Below, piece by piece: positions 50,689-60,292 of a DNA stretch of 64,000 nt (position 1 is its first letter; each line of letters opens with the position of its first letter). The DNA is from Pseudomonas sp. Irchel 3E20 (GTDB lineage Bacteria; Pseudomonadota; Gammaproteobacteria; Pseudomonadales; Pseudomonadaceae): NCBI RefSeq assembly GCF_900187645.1, contig NZ_FYEE01000011.1, positions 1-64,000 of the forward strand, given 5' to 3'. The position numbers and the translations under genes are program-made. A model generated the notes under the pieces. The model was given only the letters and a program-made list of their open reading frames with translations, was not told the origin of the DNA and searched no databases.

Positions 50689-51114
50689 TTAGCCGCCGAA
50701 CTTCTTGCGGATCTGCTGGACGGTACGCAGCTGAGCTGCGGCCTCGGCCAGACGTGCAGCAGCAGAACCGTAGTCGAAATCTGCGCCTTTTTCGTTCAGG
50801 GCCTTCTCGGCAGCCTTGACGGCTTCCTGAGCGGAGGCTTCATCCAGGTCGGCAGCACGTTGCACGGTGTCGGCAAGAACCTTGACCATGTTCGGCTGAA
50901 CCTCGAGGTAACCGCCGGAGATGTAAAACACCTCGGCTTCCCCACCCTGTTTAATCAGGCGGATCGGACCTGGTTTGAGTTCAGTGATTAGCGGAGCGTG
51001 GCCCAGGGCGATACCAAGATCACCCAGGCTGCCGTGCGCAATCACCATCTCGACCAGACCGGAAAAGATTTCTCCTTCCGCGCTGACGATATCGCAATGG
51101 ACTGTCATAGCCAT
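50689..51114 (-). CDS. atpC: ATP synthase F1 epsilon subunit
   Basis: A 141-residue subunit of the central stalk that couples rotation to catalysis and inhibits ATP hydrolysis. The N-terminal beta-sandwich (VHCDIVSAEGEIFSG, ALGHAPLITELKPGPI, YISGGYLEVQPNMVKVLADT) is followed by the C-terminal helical hairpin ending RTVQQIRKKFGG. It is the last gene of the atp operon, 44 bases after atpD, with the terminator just downstream. Confidence 0.97.
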   Translation of the reverse strand: MAMTVHCDIVSAEGEIFSGLVEMVIAHGSLGDLGIALGHAPLITELKPGPIRLIKQGGEAEVFYISGGYLEVQPNMVKVLADTVQRAADLDEASAQEAVKAAEKALNEKGADFDYGSAAARLAEAAAQLRTVQQIRKKFGG

Positions 51115-51158
51115 CTGCTTGCCTCAACCTGATTAGCGCCCGTTGCCGGGCGCCGGGA

Positions 51159-52535
51159 TTACAGTTTCTTGGCTTTCTCGATCGCTTCTTCGATGCCGCC
51201 GACCATGTAGAACGCTTGTTCTGGCAGGTGGTCGTAGTCACCGTTGAGGATGCCTTTGAAGCCAGCAATGGTGTCCTTCAGGGAAACATATTTACCCGAA
51301 GCACCGGTGAAGACTTCAGCCACGAAGAACGGCTGCGACAAGAAGCGCTGGATCTTACGAGCGCGGGATACCAACTGCTTGTCGGTTTCCGACAGTTCGT
51401 CCATACCCAGGATCGCAATGATGTCCTTCAGTTCTTTGTAGCGCTGCAGAACGTACTGGACGCCGCGAGCGGTGTCGTAGTGGTCCTGGCCGATCACGTT
51501 CGGGTCCAACTGGCGCGAAGTCGAGTCCAGTGGATCGACCGCTGGGTAGATACCCAGGGAAGCGATGTCACGGGACAGTACGACGGTGGCGTCCAAGTGG
51601 GCGAAGGTGGTCGCAGGCGACGGGTCGGTCAAGTCATCCGCAGGTACGTATACCGCTTGGATCGAAGTGATCGAGCCTTCCTTGGTCGAAGTGATACGTT
51701 CTTGCAGAACGCCCATCTCTTCAGCCAGGGTCGGCTGGTAGCCTACTGCCGAAGGCATACGGCCCAGCAGTGCGGATACTTCAGTACCGGCCAGGGTGTA
51801 ACGGTAGATGTTGTCGACGAACAGCAGAACGTCGTTACCTTCGTCACGGAACTTCTCGGCCATGGTCAGGCCGGTCAGTGCTACGCGCAGACGGTTACCC
51901 GGCGGCTCGTTCATCTGACCGTAAACCAGTGCCACTTTGTCCAGTACGTTGGAGTCCTTCATCTCGTGGTAGAAGTCGTTACCCTCACGAGTACGCTCAC
52001 CCACACCGGCGAACACGGAATAACCGCTGTGCTCGATGGCGATGTTACGGATCAGTTCCATCATGTTCACGGTCTTGCCTACACCGGCACCACCGAACAG
52101 ACCGACTTTACCGCCCTTGGCGAACGGGCAAACCAGGTCGATAACCTTGATGCCGGTTTCCAGCAGGTCGTTGCCGCCCGCTTGTTCAGCGAAGGATGGC
52201 GCAGGACGGTGAATGCCCCAGCGCTCTTCGGTGGCAATCGGACCGGCTTCGTCGATCGGGTTGCCCAGAACGTCCATGATCCGGCCCAGGGTCGCTTTAC
52301 CGACCGGTACGGAGATGGCAGCGCCAGTGTCGACAACGTCCAGACCGCGCTTCAAGCCTTCGGTGGAACCCATCGCAATGGTACGAACCACGCCGTCGCC
52401 CAGCTGCTGCTGAACTTCCAGAGTGGTTTCCGCGCCTTGAACTTTCAGCGCGTTGTAGATGCTCGGTACGCTGTCGCGTGGAAATTCCACGTCGATAACG
52501 GCGCCGATGATTTGAACGATACGTCCGCTACTCAT
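51159..52535 (-). CDS. atpD: ATP synthase F1 beta subunit (catalytic)
   Basis: A 458-residue catalytic subunit with P-loop GGAGVGKTVNMMEL, the VGERTREG segment, Walker B DVLLFVDNIYRYT and the family signature PAVDPLDSTS. Three copies alternate with alpha in the F1 head and make ATP from ADP and phosphate. Codon use is strongly biased, as expected for a highly expressed gene. It is 27 bases after atpG. Confidence 0.98.
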   Translation of the reverse strand: MSSGRIVQIIGAVIDVEFPRDSVPSIYNALKVQGAETTLEVQQQLGDGVVRTIAMGSTEGLKRGLDVVDTGAAISVPVGKATLGRIMDVLGNPIDEAGPIATEERWGIHRPAPSFAEQAGGNDLLETGIKVIDLVCPFAKGGKVGLFGGAGVGKTVNMMELIRNIAIEHSGYSVFAGVGERTREGNDFYHEMKDSNVLDKVALVYGQMNEPPGNRLRVALTGLTMAEKFRDEGNDVLLFVDNIYRYTLAGTEVSALLGRMPSAVGYQPTLAEEMGVLQERITSTKEGSITSIQAVYVPADDLTDPSPATTFAHLDATVVLSRDIASLGIYPAVDPLDSTSRQLDPNVIGQDHYDTARGVQYVLQRYKELKDIIAILGMDELSETDKQLVSRARKIQRFLSQPFFVAEVFTGASGKYVSLKDTIAGFKGILNGDYDHLPEQAFYMVGGIEEAIEKAKKL

Positions 52536-52562
52536 AGCTGGATCCTCTGAATATTTGAACCG

Positions 52563-53423
52563 TTAAACCGCGGCAGCGCCGCCGACGATTTCCGAGATCT
52601 CTTGGGTGATCGCAGCCTGACGCGCCTTGTTGTAGATCAGCTGCAAATCGCTGATCAAATCACCGGCGTTGTCGGTAGCGTTCTTCATTGCGATCATCCG
52701 CGCCGCTTGTTCAGCTGCGTTGTTCTCGACCACCGCCTGGTACACCTGCGACTCCACGTAACGCACCATCAAGCCGTCAAGCAGCTCTTTGGCGTCTGGT
52801 TCGTAGAGGTAGTCCCAGTGGTGCTTGAGTTCTTTTTCCGGGGTCGCCACCAATGGAATCAACTGCTCCACGGTAGGCTGTTGCGTCATGGTGTTGATGA
52901 ACTTGTTGGATACCACGGACAGGCGGTCAATCCGGCCTTCCAGGTATGCATCCAGCATCACCTTGACGCTACCGATCAAGTCATTGATCGACGGTTCTTC
53001 ACCCAGATGGCTGATAGCTGCTACGACGTTACCGCCGAAGTTACGGAAAAAGGCCGCACCCTTGCTACCGACCACGCACAGATCGATCTCGACGCCGTTT
53101 TCGCGGTTTACCGCCATGTCCTTGACCAGGGCCTTGAACAGGTTGGTATTCAGACCACCACACAAACCACGGTCACTGCTCACGACGACATAACCGACAC
53201 GCTTAACTTCGCGATCAATCATGAACGGGTGGCGATATTCCGGGTTGGCGTTGGCCAGATGCCCAATTACCTGGCGGATACGCTCCGCATAAGGACGGCT
53301 AGCAGCCATGCGCATTTGTGCCTTGCGCATTTTGCTGACCGCCACTTTTTCCATGGCGCTGGTAATTTTTTGCGTGCTTTTGATGCTCGCAATCTTACTG
53401 CGAATCTCTTTTGCGCCTGCCAT
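52563..53423 (-). CDS. atpG: ATP synthase F1 gamma subunit
   Basis: A 286-residue rotor shaft. It starts MAGAKEIRSKIASIKSTQKIT and ends with the conserved helix ISDLQLIYNKARQAAITQEISEIVGGAAA. It turns inside the alpha3beta3 head. A perfect 9-bp stem hairpin lies between it and atpA. Confidence 0.97.
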   Translation of the reverse strand: MAGAKEIRSKIASIKSTQKITSAMEKVAVSKMRKAQMRMAASRPYAERIRQVIGHLANANPEYRHPFMIDREVKRVGYVVVSSDRGLCGGLNTNLFKALVKDMAVNRENGVEIDLCVVGSKGAAFFRNFGGNVVAAISHLGEEPSINDLIGSVKVMLDAYLEGRIDRLSVVSNKFINTMTQQPTVEQLIPLVATPEKELKHHWDYLYEPDAKELLDGLMVRYVESQVYQAVVENNAAEQAARMIAMKNATDNAGDLISDLQLIYNKARQAAITQEISEIVGGAAAV

Positions 53424-53445
53424 GTAACACCTATCAGGTTAGCAA

Positions 53446-53467
53446 GCGGGAGCCTTGCGGCTCCCGC
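53446..53467 (-). other. Intercistronic hairpin between atpA and atpG
   Basis: GCGGGAGCC and GGCTCCCGC form a perfect 9-bp stem with loop TTGC. There is no T-run, so it is more likely an mRNA-stability or processing element inside the operon than a terminator. Confidence 0.75.
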
Positions 53468-53473
53468 TGCGGC

Positions 53474-55018
53474 TTACCAGGTTTGGGTGGCCTTGAACTT
53501 CTCGATACCAGCCTTGAGGCCAGCGTCGATTTCGTCATTGAAGTCACCCTTCACGTTGATCTTGGCCATCAAATCGGCGTGATCGCGGTTGAAGTAAGCA
53601 ATCAGCGCTTGTTCAAAGCTGCCGACCTTGGTGATTTCGACGTCAGTCAGGAACCCACGCTCAGCGGCATACAGCGACAGCGACATGTCGGCAATCGACA
53701 TTGGCGCATATTGCTTCTGCTTCATCAGCTCGGTAACGCGCTGACCATGCTCAAGTTGCTTACGGGTCGCTTCGTCCAGGTCAGAAGCGAACTGGGCGAA
53801 TGCCGCCAGTTCACGGTACTGAGCCAGAGCGGTACGGATACCACCGGACAGCTTCTTGATGATCTTGGTCTGAGCGGCACCACCCACACGGGATACCGAA
53901 ACACCGGCGTTCACAGCCGGACGGATGCCGGAGTTGAACATGGCCGATTCCAGGAAGATCTGACCGTCGGTGATGGAAATCACGTTGGTCGGAACGAACG
54001 CGGAAACGTCGCCAGCCTGGGTTTCGATGATCGGCAGTGCGGTCAGGGAACCGGTTTTGCCGGTCACTGCGCCGTTGGTGAACTTCTCTACGTACTCTTC
54101 CGAAACGCGGGATGCGCGCTCCAGCAGGCGGGAGTGGAGATAGAACACGTCGCCTGGGTAAGCTTCACGGCCTGGTGGACGGCGCAGCAGCAGGGAAATC
54201 TGGCGATAAGCCACTGCTTGCTTGGACAGATCGTCATAAACGATCAGCGCGTCTTCACCGCGGTCGCGGAAGAATTCACCCATGGTGCAACCGGAGTACG
54301 GTGCCAGGAATTGCAGTGCAGGAGATTCCGAAGCACTGGCAGCCACGATAATCGTGTTGGCCAGGGCGCCGTTTTCTTCCAGCTTGCGCACCACGTTGGC
54401 GATGGTCGATTGTTTCTGACCAATGGCAACGTAGACGCAGAAGATACCGCTGTTCTTCTGGTTGATGATCGCGTCGATCGCCAGAGCGGTTTTACCGATC
54501 TGACGGTCACCGATAATCAGCTCACGCTGACCACGGCCGACTGGGATCATGGCATCGACAGCCTTGTAGCCAGTCTGTACAGGCTGGTCTACCGACTTAC
54601 GCCAGATCACGCCTGGAGCAACTTTCTCGACCGCGTCGGTCTCGGTGTTGTTCAGCGGACCTTTGCCGTCAACTGGGTTACCCAGTGCGTCGACTACGCG
54701 ACCCAGCAGTTCCTTACCCACCGGAACTTCGAGGATGCGGCCGGTGCACTTGGCGCTCATGCCTTCAGCCAGACTGGTGTATGCGCCCAATACAACGGCA
54801 CCTACGGAGTCTTGCTCCAGGTTGAGGGCCATACCGTAGACGCCGCCCGGAAACTCGATCATCTCGCCGTACATTACGTCGGCCAGACCGTGAATCCGCA
54901 CGATGCCGTCAGATACGCTGACGACAGTGCCTTCGTTACGGGCTTGGGAGGTCACATCGAGTTTGTCGATGCGGCCCTTGATGATTTCACTTATTTCGGA
55001 AGGATTGAGTTGCTGCAT
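53474..55018 (-). CDS. atpA: ATP synthase F1 alpha subunit
   Basis: A 514-residue non-catalytic nucleotide-binding subunit with P-loop GDRQIGKTALAID, the arginine-finger signature region PAVNAGVSVSRVGG, and RQISLLLRRPPGREAYPGD. It alternates with beta in F1. It lies 21 bases after atpH and has strong codon bias. Confidence 0.98.
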   Translation of the reverse strand: MQQLNPSEISEIIKGRIDKLDVTSQARNEGTVVSVSDGIVRIHGLADVMYGEMIEFPGGVYGMALNLEQDSVGAVVLGAYTSLAEGMSAKCTGRILEVPVGKELLGRVVDALGNPVDGKGPLNNTETDAVEKVAPGVIWRKSVDQPVQTGYKAVDAMIPVGRGQRELIIGDRQIGKTALAIDAIINQKNSGIFCVYVAIGQKQSTIANVVRKLEENGALANTIIVAASASESPALQFLAPYSGCTMGEFFRDRGEDALIVYDDLSKQAVAYRQISLLLRRPPGREAYPGDVFYLHSRLLERASRVSEEYVEKFTNGAVTGKTGSLTALPIIETQAGDVSAFVPTNVISITDGQIFLESAMFNSGIRPAVNAGVSVSRVGGAAQTKIIKKLSGGIRTALAQYRELAAFAQFASDLDEATRKQLEHGQRVTELMKQKQYAPMSIADMSLSLYAAERGFLTDVEITKVGSFEQALIAYFNRDHADLMAKINVKGDFNDEIDAGLKAGIEKFKATQTW

Positions 55019-55039
55019 TGCTCTGCTGCCCCTTCAAAC

Positions 55040-55576
55040 TCAAGATTTCAATGCTTCGGCAAGTTTCGCGATTTTGCCGCGAATCGAGCCATCGATAACC
55101 AGGTCGCCGGCGCGGATCACGACACCACCAATCAAGGCAGCGTCCTCCGCAACTTGCAGGCGCACTTCCCGGTCGAGTCGTGCACTGAGAACCTTGGCGA
55201 GTTTGTCTTGCTGTTCTTGGCTCAATGCAAAAGCACTGGTCACTTCAACGTCTACCGACTTCTCACGCTCGGCCTTGTACAGGTCGAACAGAGCGGCAAT
55301 CTCCGGCAAAAGCGGGAGACGGTCGTTTTCGGCAACGACGTGGATGAAGTTCTGCACTTTTACATCAAACTTGTCGCCGCACACGTCAATGAACGTGGCG
55401 GCCTTATCTGCGCTCGTCAGTCGCGGGGCCTTGAGCACGCGCCGCATCGTGTCGTCTTGCGACACTGCTGCAGCCAGGCCGAGCATGGCTGACCAAGAGG
55501 CCAGCTGCTGGTGGGCCTGGGCGTGCTCGAAGGCTGCCTTAGCGTAAGGTCGGGCCAACGTGGTCAATTCTGCCAT
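55040..55576 (-). CDS. atpH: ATP synthase F1 delta subunit
   Basis: A 178-residue peripheral-stalk subunit joining the b dimer to the top of F1. It begins AELTTLARPYAKAAFEHAQ and ends with the conserved GGVVIRAGDLVIDGSIRGKIAKL segment of OSCP/delta proteins. It is twelve bases after atpF in the operon. Confidence 0.97.
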   Translation of the reverse strand: MAELTTLARPYAKAAFEHAQAHQQLASWSAMLGLAAAVSQDDTMRRVLKAPRLTSADKAATFIDVCGDKFDVKVQNFIHVVAENDRLPLLPEIAALFDLYKAEREKSVDVEVTSAFALSQEQQDKLAKVLSARLDREVRLQVAEDAALIGGVVIRAGDLVIDGSIRGKIAKLAEALKS

Positions 55577-55588
55577 GATCGCCCTCGC

Positions 55589-56059
55589 TTAAATTTCAGC
55601 AGCCAGTTTATTAACCAGCTCCGCGTGCGCGTTTTGATCGATTGTGGCACCCAGGATCTTCTCTGCGCCGTTGACTGCCAGGCTACCCAATTGGGCGCGC
55701 AGGGCGTCTTTGACACCGTTCAGTTCCTGTTCGATCTCGGCCTGAGCCTGTGCCTTCACACGTTCAGCTTCGACGCGAGCCTGATCTCGGGCTTCGTCGA
55801 CGATCTGAGTACCGCGTTTCTTGGCTTGCTCAATGATTTCAGCTGCCTGAGCTTTCGCTTCGCGCAGTTGCTGACCCGCTTTATCTTGGGCCAACTCCAG
55901 GTCACGAGCTGCTCGGCTGGCAGCGTCCAGTCCATCCGCGATCTTCTTCTGACGTTCGTGCAAAGCCGCAATGACCGGAGGCCAAACGAACTTCATGCAA
56001 AAAAGTACAAAGATTAAGAACGCAACGGACTGGCCAATCAGGGTTGCATTAATGTTCAC
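55589..56059 (-). CDS. atpF: ATP synthase F0 b subunit
   Basis: A 156-residue peripheral-stalk subunit: one N-terminal membrane helix (TLIGQSVAFLIFVLFCMKFVW), then a long charged helix (RAARDLELAQDKAGQQLREAKAQ...) that dimerises. The start codon is GTG at 56059, with GAGG about 7 bases upstream; no ATG fits. Confidence 0.96.
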   Translation of the reverse strand: MNINATLIGQSVAFLIFVLFCMKFVWPPVIAALHERQKKIADGLDAASRAARDLELAQDKAGQQLREAKAQAAEIIEQAKKRGTQIVDEARDQARVEAERVKAQAQAEIEQELNGVKDALRAQLGSLAVNGAEKILGATIDQNAHAELVNKLAAEI

Positions 56060-56116
56060 GCCAACACCTCGCTCGTTCGTTGCACATCACTCTAATCAAC
56101 TCGAAGATTCGAGTGA

Positions 56117-56374
56117 TTAGCCAGCGAGTTGACCAACGAAGGGGTTCGCGAAGGTGAAGAACAGAGCGATACCAACACCGATCATGGTCACGGCGTCGAG
56201 CAAGCCAGCCACGATGAACATTTTAACTTGCAGCATTGGAACCATTTCTGGCTGACGCGCTGCGCCTTCCAGGAACTTGCCGCCCAACAGGCCGAAACCA
56301 ATTGCGGTACCCAGTGCGCCCAGGCCGATCAACAGTGCAACAGCGATAGCGGTTAGACCAACTACAGTTTCCAT
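56117..56374 (-). CDS. atpE: ATP synthase F0 c subunit
   Basis: An 85-residue hairpin of two membrane helices forming the proton-driven ring. The Gly-rich first helix ([18 protein letters not shown]), the polar loop ARQPEM and the second helix with the proton-carrying Asp ([17 protein letters not shown]) are clear. A very strong ribosome site (GGGAGGAAAG) precedes the ATG, as expected for a subunit needed in about ten copies. Confidence 0.97.
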
Positions 56375-56461
56375 CTTTCCTCCCGACTTTTACGTCGTAT
56401 GGTTTAGGTTTTTTAGATTAAAGCGGTAAAACAAATCGTTTCATCGAGCCCGTGACGGGCC

Positions 56462-56483
56462 CCCTCCCGTTTGACCGGGAGGG
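56462..56483 (-). other. Hairpin in the atpB-atpE spacer
   Basis: CCCTCCCG and CGGGAGGG pair with a 6-base loop in the 133-bp gap between atpB and atpE. No T-run follows. It may protect or process the mRNA ahead of the highly translated atpE. Confidence 0.65.
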
Positions 56484-56507
56484 ACATCAGACTAGCCTAG
56501 GCTGGCC

Positions 56508-57377
56508 TTAATGGTTCTCTTCGTGCGCCATCGACAGGTAGACGATGGTCAGCATCATGAAGATAAACGCCTGCAGGGTGATAATCAGGATGTGGAACAC
56601 TGCCCACGCCCACTGCAGAACTACACCCAGGCCGCTAAGCCAGAGCAGACCGCTGCCGAACATCACAGCAATCAGAATGAAGACCAACTCGCCGGCGTAC
56701 ATGTTGCCGAACAGACGCAGTGCCAGGGAGATCGGCTTGGCGATCAGGGTGACGAATTCCAGCAGGAAGTTCACCGGGATCAGCAGGGCTTGAACGAAGA
56801 CGTTCTTGCTGCCGAAGGGGTGCAGGGTCAGTTCGCCGATGAAGCCGCCGATGCCCTTTACCTTGATGCTGTAGAAAATAATCAGCGCGAACACCGACAG
56901 AGCCATGCCCAGGGTAGCGTTCGGGTCAGTGGTCGATACGGCGCGGAATGGAATGTGCGGATCACCGGAGATCCACATAGCCACCTGAGGAATCCAATCT
57001 ACCGGGATCAGGTCAACGGCGTTCATCAGGAACACCCAGACGAAGATGGTCAGTGCCAATGGTGCAATCACCGGGCTACGGCCATGGAAGCTGTCTTTCA
57101 CGCTGCCATCGACGAATTCGACCAATACTTCAACGAAGTTCTGCAAAGCACCAGGTTGACCGGAAGTCGCTTTCTTTGCCGCCATGCGGAAAAGAAGAAC
57201 GAAGACCAGGCCCAATGCGACCGACCAGCCGAGGGTATCGACATGGAAAGCCCAGAAGCCCATTTCCTTGGCTTCTGCTGCGGTGTGAGCAAAGCCCCAG
57301 CCGCCATTGGGTAGCTGCCCGAAGGTCAGGTTCTGCAAGTGGTGCTGGATATAGCCCGAAGCGGTTGTCTCTGCCAT
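56508..57377 (-). CDS. atpB: ATP synthase F0 a subunit
   Basis: A 289-residue membrane subunit with about six helices forming the two proton half-channels. The conserved SLALRLFGNMYAGELVFILIA carries the essential Arg, and the last helices hold the Gln/His-containing TLQAFIFMMLTIVYLSMAHEENH. It is 16 bases after atpI. Confidence 0.97.
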   Translation of the reverse strand: MAETTASGYIQHHLQNLTFGQLPNGGWGFAHTAAEAKEMGFWAFHVDTLGWSVALGLVFVLLFRMAAKKATSGQPGALQNFVEVLVEFVDGSVKDSFHGRSPVIAPLALTIFVWVFLMNAVDLIPVDWIPQVAMWISGDPHIPFRAVSTTDPNATLGMALSVFALIIFYSIKVKGIGGFIGELTLHPFGSKNVFVQALLIPVNFLLEFVTLIAKPISLALRLFGNMYAGELVFILIAVMFGSGLLWLSGLGVVLQWAWAVFHILIITLQAFIFMMLTIVYLSMAHEENH

Positions 57378-57393
57378 GGTTGCCTCAAACGCC

Positions 57394-57801
57394 CTAAGGT
57401 CTCGAAAGTCTTGTTCTCATCAGCAGGGGAGCGAACCAGCTGACCAGTTGGGTCAGCACGAAGACGCCGAATACAGCTAGCGGCGCCAATGGCTTCACAC
57501 CTGCGAACGTCAATGCAAAGAGCACTGCCGTCAAAATCAGTTTGCCCGCTTCACCGGCATAAAAAGACCGGACGATAGCTTGGGCTGCTCGGGCGCCGGA
57601 AAACCGAAATGCCCTGTGAGCGAAATACACATTAGGTAACAAGGCTATCAGGCCTCCGCAGAGTCCTGAGTATCCGGCAACGACTCCGCGCCATTGCCAG
57701 AGCGCCAGTGCAGCGATCAGCAAAACGACAAATTGGGCCATTAACACCGGAAAAACCGCCAGACGATGGAAGGGCAAGCGGTTTGGCGTGCGGGTTTCCA
57801 T
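57394..57801 (-). CDS. atpI: ATP synthase-associated protein AtpI
   Basis: A 135-residue protein with four hydrophobic helices, the first gene of the atp operon and not part of the finished enzyme. Relatives help assemble the c ring. ATG 57801 has GGGGAGC about 8 bases upstream and is preferred over the adjoining in-frame GTG at 57804. The operon promoter should lie within 57802-57949. Confidence 0.92.
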   Translation of the reverse strand: METRTPNRLPFHRLAVFPVLMAQFVVLLIAALALWQWRGVVAGYSGLCGGLIALLPNVYFAHRAFRFSGARAAQAIVRSFYAGEAGKLILTAVLFALTFAGVKPLAPLAVFGVFVLTQLVSWFAPLLMRTRLSRP

Positions 57802-57883
57802 CACTCTTGCTCCCCAGAGGTCGGCTGCCGGAAATCAATAACTTGGCATAATTTGTGCCGACAAAATGCGCGCAGAGTATAGG

Positions 57884-57902
57884 GGCGGTTCTGCCCCTAT
57901 TC
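57884..57902. terminator. Hairpin between parB and atpI
   Basis: An inverted repeat of ATAGGGGC and GCCCCTAT surrounds a 6-base loop in the 148-bp parB-atpI gap. No T-run follows on the minus strand, so it may be a weak terminator for parAB or a processing hairpin ahead of the atp promoter. Confidence 0.5.
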
Positions 57903-57949
57903 AACTGTCAGGTAGTGATTTCCGACTGCGCGCTACATACGCAATTGTT

Positions 57950-58822
57950 TCAGCGGATGTGAGCGAGGACGCCCTGCAACTCGTCGAGGGAGTTGTAGCC
58001 TATGACCAGTTGCCCTTTTCCCTTCTTACCGTGGCGGATCTGCACCGCAGAGCCCAGCCGCTCGGCCAGGCGCTGTTCCAGGCGCGCGATATCCGGGTCG
58101 GGTTTGACCGGTTCGGCAGCCTCCTGTTTGCCACTCAACCACTGGCGAACGAGGGCTTCGGTCTGGCGCACGGTCAGACCTCGTGCGACAACGTGTCGCG
58201 CCCCTTCAACCTGTTGATTTTCCGGCAATCCGAGCAATGCGCGGGCATGACCCATTTCCAGGTCGCCGTGGGACAGCATGGTTTTAATCACTTCCGGCAA
58301 CGCAATCAGGCGCAACAAGTTGGCCACCGTCACCCGAGACTTGCCCACCGCCTCGGCGACCTGTTGCTGGGTCAGCTGAAATTCCTGCTGTAAGCGCTGC
58401 AGGGCAATCGCTTCTTCGATCGGATTGAGGTCTTCACGCTGGATGTTCTCGATCAGCGCCATGGCGATGGCGGTCTCATCCGGAACATCGCGCACCATCG
58501 CCGGGATAGTTTCCTGACCGGCCTGCTGGCTCGCCCGCCAGCGGCGTTCGCCGGCGATGATTTCAAACCGACCGGCACCGATAGGGCGCACCACGATCGG
58601 CTGCATGACGCCTTGGGCCTTGATCGAATTGGCCAGTTCTTCCAGCGCCTGCGGGTCCATATCGCGACGTGGCTGGTACTTGCCACGCTGGATCAGGTCC
58701 AACGGCAGGTGTTGTAGCTCACGTTGATCGGCCTGTACCGCTTGCTCCTCCAGGGAGCTCACGGTCGGACCGCTGAGCAGTGCATCCAGTCCTCGTCCGA
58801 GACCTCGTTTCTTGACGGCCAT
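57950..58822 (-). CDS. parB: Chromosome-partitioning protein ParB
   Basis: A 290-residue CTP-dependent DNA clamp that loads at parS sites and spreads around the origin. It starts KKRGLGRGLDALLSG. The CTP-binding segments are PLDLIQRGKYQPRRDM, GERRWRASQQAG and ENIQREDLNPIEEA. The helix-turn-helix QQVAEAVGKSRVTVANLLRL reads parS, and the C-terminal dimerisation part is present. It is nine bases after parA. Two parS-like 16-mers occur in this window. Confidence 0.97.
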   Translation of the reverse strand: MAVKKRGLGRGLDALLSGPTVSSLEEQAVQADQRELQHLPLDLIQRGKYQPRRDMDPQALEELANSIKAQGVMQPIVVRPIGAGRFEIIAGERRWRASQQAGQETIPAMVRDVPDETAIAMALIENIQREDLNPIEEAIALQRLQQEFQLTQQQVAEAVGKSRVTVANLLRLIALPEVIKTMLSHGDLEMGHARALLGLPENQQVEGARHVVARGLTVRQTEALVRQWLSGKQEAAEPVKPDPDIARLEQRLAERLGSAVQIRHGKKGKGQLVIGYNSLDELQGVLAHIR

Positions 58823-58831
58823 GGGGATTCC

Positions 58832-59629
58832 TTAAGTTGCCTGAGCAGCGGCAGTACGTGAATTTTTACGTTGGCGACGAACCATCTCGCCCGCCAGGGC
58901 CAGATAGGCCAGTGCGCCGCGGGAGGATTTGTCGTACGCCAGGGCCGGCATGCCGTAGCTAGGGGCTTCGGCGAGGCGGATGTTGCGCGGAATGACGGTG
59001 TCGTACAGCTGATCGCCGAAATGTTCCTTGAGCTGCGCTGAAACGTCGTTCATCAAACTCAAACGTGGGTCGTACATGGTGCGCAGCAACCCCTCGATCT
59101 TGAGGTTTGGGTTAAGCAATTCAGCGATGCGCTTGATGTTATCCACAAGGTCGCTAAGCCCTTCGAGGGCAAAGTATTCACACTGCATGGGGATAATCAC
59201 CCCATCAGCGGCAACCAAGGCGTTGAGCGTCAGCATCGACAACGACGGCGGGCAGTCGATCAGGATGTAGTCGTAGTTCTCTCGAATCGGCGCCAAGGCG
59301 CTGCGCAGACGGCTTTCTTTCATCTGCATTTCCAGCAGAACGACTTCGGCTGCGGTCAGGTCGCGGTTGGCAGGTAGCAACTGGTAACCGCCGTGTTCGG
59401 AAAAGTGCATGGCCTGGGCCAGGTCACATTCGCCGATCAACAGGTCGTAAACCGAGTTCTCCAGGCCATGTTTATCCACACCGCTACCCATGGTGGCGTT
59501 GCCCTGTGGATCAAGGTCGATCAACAGCACCCGGCGCTTGGTTGCGACCAGGGATGCTGCGAGGTTGATGCAGGTGGTGGTCTTGCCCACACCACCCTTT
59601 TGGTTCGCTATCGCGAATACCTTAGCCAT
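58832..59629 (-). CDS. parA: Chromosome-partitioning ATPase ParA
   Basis: A 265-residue deviant-Walker ATPase that binds DNA and moves ParB-parS complexes. P-loop KGGVGKTTTCINLAASL has the signature Lys; switch segments DLDPQGNAT and DYILIDCPPS follow. ATG 59629 is chosen because the family starts just before the P-loop; the open frame extends six codons further without support. It lies 18 bases after rsmG. Confidence 0.96.
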   Translation of the reverse strand: MAKVFAIANQKGGVGKTTTCINLAASLVATKRRVLLIDLDPQGNATMGSGVDKHGLENSVYDLLIGECDLAQAMHFSEHGGYQLLPANRDLTAAEVVLLEMQMKESRLRSALAPIRENYDYILIDCPPSLSMLTLNALVAADGVIIPMQCEYFALEGLSDLVDNIKRIAELLNPNLKIEGLLRTMYDPRLSLMNDVSAQLKEHFGDQLYDTVIPRNIRLAEAPSYGMPALAYDKSSRGALAYLALAGEMVRRQRKNSRTAAAQAT

Positions 59630-59647
59630 TCTTGCTTGTGTTCCCAA

Positions 59648-60292
59648 TCATGCCGTGCGGCGCAGTATCAGCAGATGGCGTTGGCCTTGGCAACCAGGTA
59701 CGGCCAAGGCGTGTTCGCTATCGAGGTGGAAGTCTGCCGGCAATGCTACCAGCTCATCGGCGGGATGAACGCCCTTCATTGCCAGCCAACGGGTGTCGCG
59801 GTTGCCCAGGTGGCGAGTCCAGTTGCTGAAATTCTCCATGCTGCTGAACGCCCGGGAGACGATCCCGTTGAATGGCAGCTCAGGCTGGTAGCTTTCGACG
59901 CGGCTGTGGATAACTTGCAGGTTATCCAGTTTCAGCTCGAGTTTGACCTGGGTGAGGAAGCGGGTTTTCTTGCCGTTGCTGTCCAGGCAAGTCACTTGCG
60001 AGTCGGGAAACAGGATCGCCAACGGGATTCCCGGCATGCCGCCGCCACTGCCCACGTCCAGCCAACGGCCGTTTTCGATGAAGGGCATCACGCTCAAACT
60101 GTCGAGCAGATGCCGTGAGACCATTTCGTCGGGATCGCGCACGGCCGTGAGGTTGTAGGCCTTGTTCCACTTAATCAACAGCGCCAGATAACCGAGCAGC
60201 AATTCGTGCTGATTCGGCGTCAGATCAACGCCAAGGGTACGAGCGCCTGTGGATAACTCTTCGGCATGTTGCGAGGTGACCAATGAACTCAA
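59648..60292 (-). CDS. rsmG: 16S rRNA G527 N7-methyltransferase
   Basis: A 214-residue SAM methyltransferase modifying G527 in 16S rRNA. Motifs: YNLTAVRDPDEMVSRHLLDSLSV, WLDVGSGGGMPGIPLAI and VSRAFSSMENF. The start is a TTG at 60292 whose last bases overlap the mnmG stop (TTGA), giving coupled translation. It holds perfect DnaA-box 9-mers at 59905 and 60248. Confidence 0.95.
   Translation of the reverse strand: MSSLVTSQHAEELSTGARTLGVDLTPNQHELLLGYLALLIKWNKAYNLTAVRDPDEMVSRHLLDSLSVMPFIENGRWLDVGSGGGMPGIPLAILFPDSQVTCLDSNGKKTRFLTQVKLELKLDNLQVIHSRVESYQPELPFNGIVSRAFSSMENFSNWTRHLGNRDTRWLAMKGVHPADELVALPADFHLDSEHALAVPGCQGQRHLLILRRTA

Noticed and set aside
53411..55492. 693-codon plus-strand frame opposite atpA and atpH
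   Set aside because: Long only because the opposite genes are codon-biased; atpA and atpH are certain.
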